Notes under the pieces: generated by a model | The model's input: the letters and a program-made list of their open reading frames with translations, nothing else | Told to the model about the DNA's origin: nothing | Databases searched by the model: none | Source: Oscillospiraceae bacterium | GTDB lineage: Bacteria; Bacillota_A; Clostridia; Oscillospirales; CAG-272 | DNA length: 18,086 nucleotides | Direction: 5' to 3' | Assembly: GCA_015064425.1 (NCBI GenBank) | Contig: SVSF01000027.1 | Location: forward strand, 1 to 18,086 | In this document: in pieces, positions 7,138 through 15,019 of the stretch | Layout: each line of letters opens with the position of its first letter | Position numbering within the stretch: the first letter of the stretch is position 1 | Made by a program: the position numbers and the translations under genes

Positions 7138-7181
7138 ATATGTTATATGTATAGATCTATTACTTTTAGGATGATGCTATT

Positions 7182-8612
7182 ATGTTAAACAATATATATA
7201 ATGATCTCAGTCAAAGCTCCTCGGTCGCCTCCGTAGTTATAGCAACGTCAATAATGCTTATGTCGGGATTTCTGCTTACACGGGTAACTAAAAGGATGAG
7301 GCTGCCCAACGTTACAGCGTATATAGTTGCGGGAATACTTATAGGTCCCTCCTTTTTAGATCTTATACCCGCATCGGTCACCGAAGGTATGGAATTTCTT
7401 TCCGACATTGCTCTTGCCTTTATCGCTTTCGGCACCGGCGAATATTTCAAATTTTCAAAGCTCAAAATGAATAGCGGAAAGGTCTTGCTGATCGCCTTTT
7501 TTGAAGCGCTGTTTGCCTCGTTGCTTATATTCATTCTCTGCTTCTTTATATTGAAGCTTGAGTTTTCTTTTTCCGTCGTTCTGTCAGCGCTTGCCTCGGC
7601 TACTGCGCCCGCATCCACAATGATGACCGTAAAGCAAACGGGCGCCAAAGGGGATTTTGTAGACACCTTGCTGTTAGTAATAGCTTTTGACAACATAATC
7701 GCCCTTTTGGCATACAGCGTATCCGTATCTGTTGCGCTTTCCCACTCCACCGGAGCAAGCGTAAGTTTTTACAATATAAGCATGCCTCTGCTTAAGAATC
7801 TGGGGGTACTGCTTTTGGGCGGAGCCTTCGGATATCTTATGAAGCTGTTTATACAGAAAAAGCGATCGGACGACAACAGACTCATAATATCCGTTGCTTT
7901 CCTTTTCGCTTTCTGCGGAATATGCGCCGTCCTCGATATATCTCCCCTTGTGGGATGTATGTCTATGGGAACGGTATACATAAACGTAACTCAGGACGAC
8001 AAGCTCTTTAAGCAGTTGAATTATTTCAGTCCTCCCATTCTCCTTTTGTTTTTTGTCCGCTCGGGAATATCCTTCGATATCGAGGCGCTTTTATCATCCC
8101 GCGGAGGAACAGGCTCAGTGTCTCTGCTTACCGTGGGCATCCTCTATTTTCTTTTCAGGATCTTTGGCAAATATGCGGGAGCGTTTACCGCTTGCGCTAT
8201 TGTAAAAAAGCCTCGCCGTACAAGGAATCTTTTCGGGCTTGCGCTCATTCCACAGGCAGGAGTAGCAATAGGACTTGCGGCTTTGGGCGCAAGAGCCTTG
8301 GGCGGAGAAAGCGGGCACATGCTCAACACCATAATACTTGCCTCAAGTATTCTTTACGAGCTTGTAGGTCCCGTATGCGCCAAGCTTTCTCTGTCACTTT
8401 CAGGTTCATACTCAACAAAGCTTGAGGATCTCGTGTACGTGGAGGAGAAGTACCCCGAGGGAAGAGATAAGACCTCCCTTGAGCTCCTTATTGAAAGAAT
8501 ACAGCTCATTCAAAAGGAAATGGAACAGCCTACCGTCAATGAAGATGAACATGCTTTCACAGAAGCGGCGGAAGAGCTTTTTGCGCTCAGTAATACAAGA
8601 CACGAAAAATAA
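7182..8612 (+). CDS. Cation:proton antiporter, Kef/CPA2 type
   Basis: A 476-residue polytopic membrane protein with about 12 hydrophobic segments, in the monovalent cation:proton antiporter-2 family (Na+/H+ or K+/H+ exchange). Family landmarks are the early RLPNVTAYIVAGILIGP segment, the unwound-helix region SATAPASTMM, and the carrier Asp170 in VIAFDNIIA, aligned with the functional Asp of Kef QD and NapA DD motifs. About 55 residues at the C-terminus are soluble and charged; the RCK/TrkA-N nucleotide-binding domain of true KefB/KefC is absent, so glutathione-type gating is not expected. AGGA at 7168-7171 lies 10 nt before the ATG. It is the first gene of an operon, with mgtC following after 9 bp. 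The transported ion cannot be decided from sequence. Confidence 0.88.
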   Translation: MLNNIYNDLSQSSSVASVVIATSIMLMSGFLLTRVTKRMRLPNVTAYIVAGILIGPSFLDLIPASVTEGMEFLSDIALAFIAFGTGEYFKFSKLKMNSGKVLLIAFFEALFASLLIFILCFFILKLEFSFSVVLSALASATAPASTMMTVKQTGAKGDFVDTLLLVIAFDNIIALLAYSVSVSVALSHSTGASVSFYNISMPLLKNLGVLLLGGAFGYLMKLFIQKKRSDDNRLIISVAFLFAFCGICAVLDISPLVGCMSMGTVYINVTQDDKLFKQLNYFSPPILLLFFVRSGISFDIEALLSSRGGTGSVSLLTVGILYFLFRIFGKYAGAFTACAIVKKPRRTRNLFGLALIPQAGVAIGLAALGARALGGESGHMLNTIILASSILYELVGPVCAKLSLSLSGSYSTKLEDLVYVEEKYPEGRDKTSLELLIERIQLIQKEMEQPTVNEDEHAFTEAAEELFALSNTRHEK

Positions 8613-8621
8613 GGAGGAACT

Positions 8622-9344
8622 ATGATAACAGACCCTATTGCAAATCTTCTCGGCTTATGGGCGGGAGAGCTTAACGTATGCAGCATAATGCTCCGCATAG
8701 CTCTGTCCTTCGTCCTCTCCACAGTGATCGGATGTGAGCGTTCCAGCAAACGCCATTCTGCGGGGCTCAGAACCTTTATATCCGTAACTCTTGCGGCAAC
8801 GGTAATAATGATGCTTGAAACGTATCTGTCATACGGCTCCGAGGTAAAGCTCTATCTTTTATCCTCAGCTTCGGTTATTGCTATTGCCATAATAAGCGTT
8901 CATTCTCTTTTGATAAGCTCCAGGAGTCAAATAAAAGGACTTACCACTTCGGTGGCTCTGTGGGCTTGCGGTATCTTGGGACTCAGTACGGGTGCGGGAT
9001 ATTATACGGTGACCTTAATGTCTTTTGCGGTATTGCTTTTCTGTCTGTCAGTACTTCCCGCTCTTGAACGCCATCTCAAGAACCGTTCAAATCACTTCGA
9101 GATACATCTTGAGCTGAAAAGTAGCGGTTATCTTCAAAATTTTGTCGGTACAATAAGACGTTTGGGGCTTACCATAAACGGTATAGAAGCCAATCCTGCT
9201 TATGCGGATTCGGGGCTCAGCGTTTATATGATAGCCTTTTCCATAAGCAGTAAAGAGCTAAAGAAATATAAAACTCACAGCGAGATAATAGAGGCTCTGC
9301 GTTCTCTTGACTATATCTATCACATTGAGGAGATGTGCATATAA
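8622..9344 (+). CDS. MgtC/SapB family membrane protein
   Basis: A 240-residue protein with about five transmembrane helices (residues about 18-155) and a soluble ACT-like C-terminal domain of about 80 residues. The MgtC signature is clear: GCERSSKRHSAGLRT at 37-51, matching the family G-x-E-R...AGLRT. MgtC proteins are linked to survival at low Mg2+ or acid pH and, in some species, to modulation of the F-type ATP synthase or of K+ transport; many homologues in gut Firmicutes are uncharacterised. The start has GGAGG shortly upstream and lies 9 bp after the antiporter stop codon, so translation is probably coupled. Pairing with a CPA2 antiporter supports a joint role in cation or pH homeostasis (inference). 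Confidence 0.9.
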   Translation: MITDPIANLLGLWAGELNVCSIMLRIALSFVLSTVIGCERSSKRHSAGLRTFISVTLAATVIMMLETYLSYGSEVKLYLLSSASVIAIAIISVHSLLISSRSQIKGLTTSVALWACGILGLSTGAGYYTVTLMSFAVLLFCLSVLPALERHLKNRSNHFEIHLELKSSGYLQNFVGTIRRLGLTINGIEANPAYADSGLSVYMIAFSISSKELKKYKTHSEIIEALRSLDYIYHIEEMCI

Positions 9345-9346
9345 AT

Positions 9347-9381
9347 AAAAGGAGACGAAATATGAAACTTCATCTCCTTTT
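9347..9381 (+). terminator. Terminator of the antiporter-mgtC operon
   Basis: AAAAGGAGA (9347-9355) pairs with TCTCCTTTT (9373-9381) across a 17-nt loop, 2 nt after the mgtC stop codon. The T tract is short and the loop large, so termination may be partial; the next hairpin (9399-9424) may complete it. Confidence 0.6.
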
Positions 9382-9398
9382 AATTATTCAAAAAAGCG

Positions 9399-9424
9399 CT
9401 CCCGAAGTTCAAAAGCTTCGGGAG
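9399..9424. terminator. Terminator of glycosidase copy 1, probably bidirectional
   Basis: CTCCCGAAG (9399-9407) and CTTCGGGAG (9416-9424) form a perfect 9-bp GC-rich stem. On the minus strand it is followed by CGCTTTTTTGAATAATT, a good terminator for the glycosidase gene whose stop codon lies 8 nt away. On the plus strand TTTCACTTTTATTT follows, so it can also stop the mgtC transcript. Confidence 0.85.
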
Positions 9425-9432
9425 TTTCACTT

Positions 9433-12400
9433 TTATTTAAATTTCATAAGATTGGGAACCTTGTTCATACCTAAACGGTACTTACCGGGTATTATGCTCA
9501 AGAACGTAACTCGTTCAAGGATCTTTCCGTCAGAGCCCACGTAATAGAGCTGCCAACGATCGGAGAGCCACTCACTTCCCATTCCCTTGGCGTTCTTTAT
9601 CCAGAGATAATATCCGCCATCCATCTGAGCCACAAGGAAGTCTGTGTTGTATTCCTTGTTTATTTCTGCAAGAGTCATATTTATATAGTAAGAATCATCG
9701 CTGTCATTGTGGATACCGTTATTCTTAGGCATACGCATATAAGCCTTCGCATAGTCGAGCTTCATCCAATCCGTTCCGTACATAGACTCTGTATCCTGAG
9801 CCTTCTGAAGCTTATTGTAAAACTCTTCACTTATCTTATATACCGAGCCCTTCTTGTCGGCATCCTCACTTACAAACTGGATCTCACGCACATCGTTCAA
9901 AACGTCGTATGCACATACCACAAACTCAAAGGGTTCGGTGGTAAGCACTTCCTTATTGTTTCTCATAAGGACGAGACTTCTGCTGCCGTTCTTCCATCCG
10001 CCGTCGGAGTCACCGAGACTGTAGCTGTTATCGAACCAGAGGAAATAGCAACCCGACGTAGACTTAACGTAAGCACGCACGTCAAAGGACGATCCTATGC
10101 CCCACTGAGCGATTGGGTATTTATATGTCTGCCACTTAAGATACATAGCACCGGGATCTACCTCTTCCCATCCCTGGTCGTTCTTCTTGCCCGTAGTGGT
10201 TATCCTGAGGTCTACCTTTTTGCCTATAGCGTAGATGCCGCCCGAAGAATCATAGTCAGAGCAAATGAATTTTACTTCTTCCTCGCCAACTCCGCTCTCT
10301 TTGTAAAGCTCAATGAGCTTCGCGGTATCGTTTGCAGCAACTCTCAAGGAACTCCAGTCAATACCTGTATTAGCCGCAAGGAAGCCTTCAAGATCAAAGG
10401 GGGTCACTTCTTCGTCAGTCTCCTCATACCATACGACTGCCGCATAAGGCTTGGACGTGCTGTAATTCACGTAGAAGCCTTCCTCCATAAGCTGTTTACC
10501 GCTCATAACGCGGAGGCTTTCTTCCTTATTGTCACCATCCCATACCTTGTAATTCTGCTCGGGCTTAAGAGCCATAGCCTTAAATCCGAAAAGTCCGCCT
10601 GCACGGAGATAAGCGATCATCATTCCCTCGCCGTTCTCGTGGTCGTGGAACTGCATAGCGATCTCTCCGCTCTTATCGTAATTCAGTTCCGTAATCTGAT
10701 AGAAGTCGTTCCAAAGATACTTATGGAGAGACTTCCATTCGTCAAGACCCTTTTCAAGAGTCTTGTAGTCTGTAGATGAAGAGCATCCCACACCGATACT
10801 GAGAGTAAGACGGGAACGTGTGTCATAATTATCGCTCGGAGCCATAAGACCCGTACCCGTAAATATATACCAAGAATATGCGCTGAAATTCTGACACTGC
10901 TGAGATATTACCTCGGTGTTCCAGTCGCTCTTGGTGTGAGCGAAGGAGAAACGGAGAGTTTCAAGGTCAAGTCTTCTTCCTCCGCCTGCACAGGCATCAA
11001 TTACAAGACCGGGGTTCTTTTCGGCAAGAGCCGTCCAAACATCTATATATCCGCCGCAGGCAAGGTTCTCTGTAGCACCCGTTCTGCGAACTCCACTCTG
11101 CTTATACTGGTATGCATCGTAAGCCCACCAGAAAGGACCATTGTTTGTATTGAAGTCCTGACGGTATACGTCTATGCCGTATTCCTTTATAGCGCCGTCA
11201 ATAAGGTCTATGGCGTAATCTACAGCTTCCTGCTTGCTGTAGTTGATAAGAGCGTTTATGCCGGGGTCAAAGCCCGTCTTTTCACACTCGTCGTACGATA
11301 TATAGCTTACACCCGTCAGCCAATACTGGGTGTTGTCAGCATTTGCAGCCTTCGTATGAAGGTAGATCATATTATCGTTGCCGAGTTCCTTGGACTGTGT
11401 GGTACCGTAGTAAACTCTTTCCGGCTCGAACCACATACAGAACTGTATGCCCTTATTGTGGCAAAGATCGGAGATCTTCTTAAGTCCGCCGTTAGCATAA
11501 ACTTTTGCAGGCTTCCATTCACCGGTATAGCCCCAGTTGGGCATTTTCTTTATATCGTACCAAGGGGCGTCAAGCTCAAATACGCAGTTGAACTTCTCGG
11601 GAATATCCGTCTTTGCTACGGCATTGACAGCCTGAAGGTCAGCGGTCGTGCCCGTAAGTGCAGAGCAGAGATATACGTTTTCCTTGAAATCGCGGTGCCC
11701 CGAATATCTCATCATGTTGTGATCGATTATCCATCTTCTCCAGATGTTCTGACCGTACTGCCAGTCACCGTTCTTGTAGAAGAGGAGAACGATACCGGGA
11801 TAGTACATGGTCTCTCCCTCAAACATAACGAAATTCGTACTCTTCTGTCCCGCTTCAAGGTTAAGCTCTCCGTCGGATATCTTATATTTTACCTTCCAGT
11901 CACCTTGCCAGTTAACTGCGGTAATGACACCTTTTTTGTCGTTCTTGTTTTCTGCATTAAGGAAAGGCAGATAGTTCATAGAGGTCATACCGTATTCGGA
12001 TGCAAGCTCAAAAGTCTTTCCTCCCGATACCGTTTCGGTCTTAGCCTGGAAGCAGGTCTCGGCATAATAGCCGCCGTCGTTGTAATGAACAACGGAGCTC
12101 TTTGCCTCCATAATATCTGAGCTTATAGACTGCAGAGATGATATTTCGGGAGAATTTCCCGTATTAAGATTCTTTATTTTCGCATCGTATTCAACTACGG
12201 GGTAGTTGGGATACGAGGTAAGGGTAAGGGTTATCTCAAATCCGAGCTCCGTATTTGTATATACGATATCATAATAGCTGCGTTTCACGGGCTTATCGCT
12301 TGCCGCAAAGTCTGTTACGGTAGTAGGTTCACCTACCGTCTTCGTCCATTCGTATTCATAAGAAAACTTTTTTCCTATTTTGAATATAACGGGGGGAGTA

Positions 12401-12630
12401 TTGCTGTCCTCTATATTTTCTTTGAGCCACTCTTTTGCAGCATCGTAGTCGGAATGTGCCGTAAGGTAATCGGATACGTCCGCATCAAGATCGCCTATGG
12501 ATACTCCGCCTTCCGTCTCAGATTCCGTCTCGGTCTGGGTTCCAACGCCCTCTCCTCCTCCGCAAGCGGCAAAGGGGAGAACGGTAAGCACAGCCAAAAC
12601 CAAAGCAAGAACCGATCTGAACTTTTTCAT
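9433..12630 (-). CDS. GH36-like glycosidase lipoprotein with C-terminal extension (copy 1)
   Basis: A 1065-residue secreted lipoprotein. The signal peptide ends in the lipobox FAAC (Cys23) and a Glu/Thr-rich linker follows. A beta-sandwich N-domain (about 70-320) precedes the TIM barrel (about 325-640), with DAPW (354-357), WFEPERV, the nucleophile Asp492 in DVYRQDFN, and DACAGGGRRLDLE leading to the acid/base Asp569 in TKSDW. A beta-rich C-domain ends near residue 735. These are GH36 (clan GH-D, melibiase) landmarks, and the core is close to the family length of about 720. Residues 736-1065 are an aromatic-rich extension absent from the other copies. The start at 12630 follows GGAGG at 5-nt spacing; an in-frame upstream ATG at 12711 would add 27 residues before the signal peptide and overlaps the promoter. 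The likely role is hydrolysis of alpha-linked galactose-like residues at the cell surface, but altered subsite residues make the substrate uncertain. Confidence 0.88.
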   Translation of the reverse strand: MKKFRSVLALVLAVLTVLPFAACGGGEGVGTQTETESETEGGVSIGDLDADVSDYLTAHSDYDAAKEWLKENIEDSNTPPVIFKIGKKFSYEYEWTKTVGEPTTVTDFAASDKPVKRSYYDIVYTNTELGFEITLTLTSYPNYPVVEYDAKIKNLNTGNSPEISSLQSISSDIMEAKSSVVHYNDGGYYAETCFQAKTETVSGGKTFELASEYGMTSMNYLPFLNAENKNDKKGVITAVNWQGDWKVKYKISDGELNLEAGQKSTNFVMFEGETMYYPGIVLLFYKNGDWQYGQNIWRRWIIDHNMMRYSGHRDFKENVYLCSALTGTTADLQAVNAVAKTDIPEKFNCVFELDAPWYDIKKMPNWGYTGEWKPAKVYANGGLKKISDLCHNKGIQFCMWFEPERVYYGTTQSKELGNDNMIYLHTKAANADNTQYWLTGVSYISYDECEKTGFDPGINALINYSKQEAVDYAIDLIDGAIKEYGIDVYRQDFNTNNGPFWWAYDAYQYKQSGVRRTGATENLACGGYIDVWTALAEKNPGLVIDACAGGGRRLDLETLRFSFAHTKSDWNTEVISQQCQNFSAYSWYIFTGTGLMAPSDNYDTRSRLTLSIGVGCSSSTDYKTLEKGLDEWKSLHKYLWNDFYQITELNYDKSGEIAMQFHDHENGEGMMIAYLRAGGLFGFKAMALKPEQNYKVWDGDNKEESLRVMSGKQLMEEGFYVNYSTSKPYAAVVWYEETDEEVTPFDLEGFLAANTGIDWSSLRVAANDTAKLIELYKESGVGEEEVKFICSDYDSSGGIYAIGKKVDLRITTTGKKNDQGWEEVDPGAMYLKWQTYKYPIAQWGIGSSFDVRAYVKSTSGCYFLWFDNSYSLGDSDGGWKNGSRSLVLMRNNKEVLTTEPFEFVVCAYDVLNDVREIQFVSEDADKKGSVYKISEEFYNKLQKAQDTESMYGTDWMKLDYAKAYMRMPKNNGIHNDSDDSYYINMTLAEINKEYNTDFLVAQMDGGYYLWIKNAKGMGSEWLSDRWQLYYVGSDGKILERVTFLSIIPGKYRLGMNKVPNLMKFK

Positions 12631-12689
12631 AGATTCCTCCTTAAGAGTCACAAACTGATTCGTTTTGTATATTACGAAATTATGCAACC

Positions 12690-12736
12690 ATTCTATCATT
12701 TTTTTCGTCATATTTCAATTGGATGATTTAGCCAAT
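12690..12736 (-). promoter_or_regulatory. Promoter and upstream element of glycosidase copy 1
   Basis: On the minus strand TTGAAA (12718-12713), a 17-bp spacer and TAGAAT (12695-12690), with TGA before the -10. Directly upstream and sharing one base is the inverted repeat ATTGG-N9-CCAAT (12736-12718). The copy 2 promoter is clearly homologous, including the leader around GTAATATA..CAAAAC. There is no good terminator between the copy 2 stop codon (12769) and this promoter, so copy 1 may also receive read-through. Confidence 0.7.
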
Positions 12737-12768
12737 CAGAATATTTTTTTGTGTAAAATTACAGTAGC

Positions 12769-14805
12769 CTATTTATTAAGAGCATATTCAGCTATAGCTG
12801 CATACCCGCTGCCTTTTTTATAGCTTACCGTAAAGCCTTCACTCATAAGTTCGGCTCCCGTCATTACATTGGAATTGTCGGGAGTATCTCTGTCAGTTAT
12901 CTTGTACTCCGCATCGGGATCAAGACCTTTGGCAACAAAGGTATATTCCCCTCCTTTACGAAGATAGCCTATCATCATACCCTCACCGTTCTCGTGATCG
13001 TGGAACTGCATAGCGAGATTAGCGTCTTCTTCATAACTTAAAGAACTGATCTGATAGAAATCTTTCCAAATATATTTATGAAGAGATTTCCACTCGTCAA
13101 GTCCCTTTTCTATGGATCTAAAATCTGAATTTCCCGTGCAAAGGACTCCGATGCTGAGAGTAAGACGAGTACGTGTATCATACTTATCAAGAGGTGCCAT
13201 AAGACCGGTACCGGTAAAGATATACCAGGAGTACGCACTGAAGTTCTGGCACTGCTGAGATATTATCTCTACGTTCCAGTCGCTCTTGGTGTGTGCGAAT
13301 GAAAAACGAAGTGTTTCGAGATCAAGTCTTCTACCGCCGCCTGCGCAGGCATCAAATACAAGACCGGGATTCTTTTCGGCAAGAGCTGTCCAAACGTTTA
13401 TGTATCCTTTGCAGGCAAGGTTCTCGGTAGCGCCCGTTCTTGGAATTCCCATCTCCCTCGACTGATATGAATCGTATGCCCACCAATAAGGGCCGTTGTT
13501 GGTATTAAAATCCTGACGGTATACGTCCATACCGTATTCCTTTATAGTGCTGTCGACAAGATCTATAGCATAATCCACAGCCTCTTGCTTGCTGTAATTT
13601 AAAAGGTTGTCCCAACCGGGATCAAATCCCGATGCAACGCATTCATCATAAGAGATGTACCCTCCGTTATTAAGATATATACCGTTATTACCGATCTTTT
13701 TAGCCTGGGGGGTATTGAAAGCAAATCTTTCCGGTTCAAGCCACAAACAGAACTGTATACCCTTTTTGTGGCAAAGGTCTGAAACCTTCTTAAGTCCGCC
13801 GTTGGCATAAAATTTGCCGGGATTCCAATGCCCCAAATAGTACCATACGTTAGTGTTCTTGACATCGTACCAAGGAGCATCAAGCTCAAATACGCAATTA
13901 AACTTTGTGGGAATATCAGTCTTTGCTACGGCATTGACAGCCTGAAGGTCAGGAGTCGCACCCATAAGCGAAGAGCAGAGGAAAACATTTTCTTTGAAAT
14001 CACGGTGTCCTGAATATCTCATCATATTGTGATCGATTATCCATCTTCTCCAGATATTCTGTCCATACTGCCAGTCGCCCTGCCAGTTTACCGCTGTGAT
14101 GACACCCGTTTCGATCTCACTGTTTTCTGCATTGAAAAAGGGCAAGTAATTTGCTGAAGTCATACCTAATTCGGAAGTAAGCTCAAAATTCTTAAATCCC
14201 GAAACAGTTTCGGTCCTTGCCTGGAAACAGGTCTCGGCATAATATCCGCCATCATTAAAATGTATGGTAGCATTACGAGTTTCCAAAAGACCCGAGTCTA
14301 ATGATTTGAGATCCATTATTTCGGGAGAGTTGCCTTTATTAATGTTCTTTATCTTTGCATCATATTCAACTACGGGATAGTTGGGGTAAGAGGTAACGGT
14401 AACCGTTATTTCAAAACCAAGCTCCGTATTTGTGTACACGATATCGTAATAGCAGCGTTTTACGGGCTTCTCACTTGCCGCAAAATCCGTTACAATAGTG
14501 GGCTCACCTTTGGTCTTTGTCCACTCATAATCATAAGAATACTTTTTTCCCACTTTAAACACAACGGGAGGAGTGTTTGTATCCTCAATATTTTCCTTTA
14601 TCCACTTTTTTGCCGCATCGTAGTCGGAATACGTAGTAAGATAGTCCGATACGTTCTCATCAATATCCCCTACGCTTATCCCTTCTTTTTCTGTATCAGC
14701 TTCTGTTCCGCTTTCCGTCTCAACACCTTCGCCGCCGCAGGCTGCAAGAGGCAATACGGCAAGCACCGCCAAAAGCAGAGCTATCACCGATCTCATCTTT
14801 TTCAT
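12769..14805 (-). CDS. GH36-like glycosidase lipoprotein with internal deletion (copy 2)
   Basis: A 678-residue paralogue of copy 1 and its closest relative. It has a lipobox LAAC (Cys23), a TE-rich linker, the beta-sandwich N-domain, and the barrel with DAPW (309-312), the nucleophile Asp432 in DVYRQDFN and the acid/base Asp509 in TKSDW. It ends at the normal GH36 C-domain (AAIAEYALNK) without the extension of copy 1. The striking difference is in the N-domain: the sequence runs from NWQGDW straight into QYGQNIWRRW, skipping exactly 45 residues present in copies 1 and 3, which include the conserved segment F-x-L/M-x-E-GE...PG-V/I. The reading frame is intact and the catalytic residues remain, so it may fold differently, have a new role, or be decaying. 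The start at 14805 has AAGGAGG 7 nt upstream. Confidence 0.88.
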   Translation of the reverse strand: MKKMRSVIALLLAVLAVLPLAACGGEGVETESGTEADTEKEGISVGDIDENVSDYLTTYSDYDAAKKWIKENIEDTNTPPVVFKVGKKYSYDYEWTKTKGEPTIVTDFAASEKPVKRCYYDIVYTNTELGFEITVTVTSYPNYPVVEYDAKIKNINKGNSPEIMDLKSLDSGLLETRNATIHFNDGGYYAETCFQARTETVSGFKNFELTSELGMTSANYLPFFNAENSEIETGVITAVNWQGDWQYGQNIWRRWIIDHNMMRYSGHRDFKENVFLCSSLMGATPDLQAVNAVAKTDIPTKFNCVFELDAPWYDVKNTNVWYYLGHWNPGKFYANGGLKKVSDLCHKKGIQFCLWLEPERFAFNTPQAKKIGNNGIYLNNGGYISYDECVASGFDPGWDNLLNYSKQEAVDYAIDLVDSTIKEYGMDVYRQDFNTNNGPYWWAYDSYQSREMGIPRTGATENLACKGYINVWTALAEKNPGLVFDACAGGGRRLDLETLRFSFAHTKSDWNVEIISQQCQNFSAYSWYIFTGTGLMAPLDKYDTRTRLTLSIGVLCTGNSDFRSIEKGLDEWKSLHKYIWKDFYQISSLSYEEDANLAMQFHDHENGEGMMIGYLRKGGEYTFVAKGLDPDAEYKITDRDTPDNSNVMTGAELMSEGFTVSYKKGSGYAAIAEYALNK

Positions 14806-14865
14806 AAGGGGTCCTCCTTGTATGAAGCTTTTTCTGTTTTGTATATATTACAGCGTTATGTAAAT

Positions 14866-14911
14866 ATTCTATCATCTTTTTTTTATTTTTTCAATTGTAC
14901 ATTTCTCCAAT
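14866..14911 (-). promoter_or_regulatory. Promoter and upstream element of glycosidase copy 2
   Basis: On the minus strand TTGAAA (14894-14889), a 17-bp spacer and TAGAAT (14871-14866) with TGA before it, identical in hexamers and spacing to copy 1. The upstream ATTGG-N9-CAAT element (14911-14894) matches copy 1 with one base fewer. Confidence 0.72.
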
Positions 14912-14970
14912 TATGAGTTTATTTTTTGTATAACCCTACAATAAATAAACTCGCATTATTAAGATCCTCT

Positions 14971-15019
14971 AGAAAAGCGTAAAACATTCCTTTTCGTACG
15001 GAATGTTTTACACTTTTCT
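14971..15019 (-). terminator. Terminator of glycosidase copy 3
   Basis: A 20-bp inverted repeat (14971-14990 and 15000-15019) with one G-U type mismatch and a 9-nt loop. It begins at the first base pair of the copy 3 stop codon and ends in a T-rich arm (ACGCTTTTCT on the minus strand). It isolates copy 3 from copy 2. Confidence 0.82.

Noticed and set aside
9709..12120. Two long open frames on the plus strand (9709-10779 and 10936-12120) inside glycosidase copy 1
   Set aside because: They are antisense to a strongly supported gene, have no ribosome binding site or recognisable domain, and reflect codon bias of the real frame. Similar antisense frames occur in copies 3 and 4.
12631..12711. In-frame upstream start for glycosidase copy 1 at 12711
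   Set aside because: It would lie at the promoter itself (-35/-10 at 12718-12690) and place 27 extra residues before a perfect lipoprotein signal; the ATG at 12630 has an ideal ribosome binding site.
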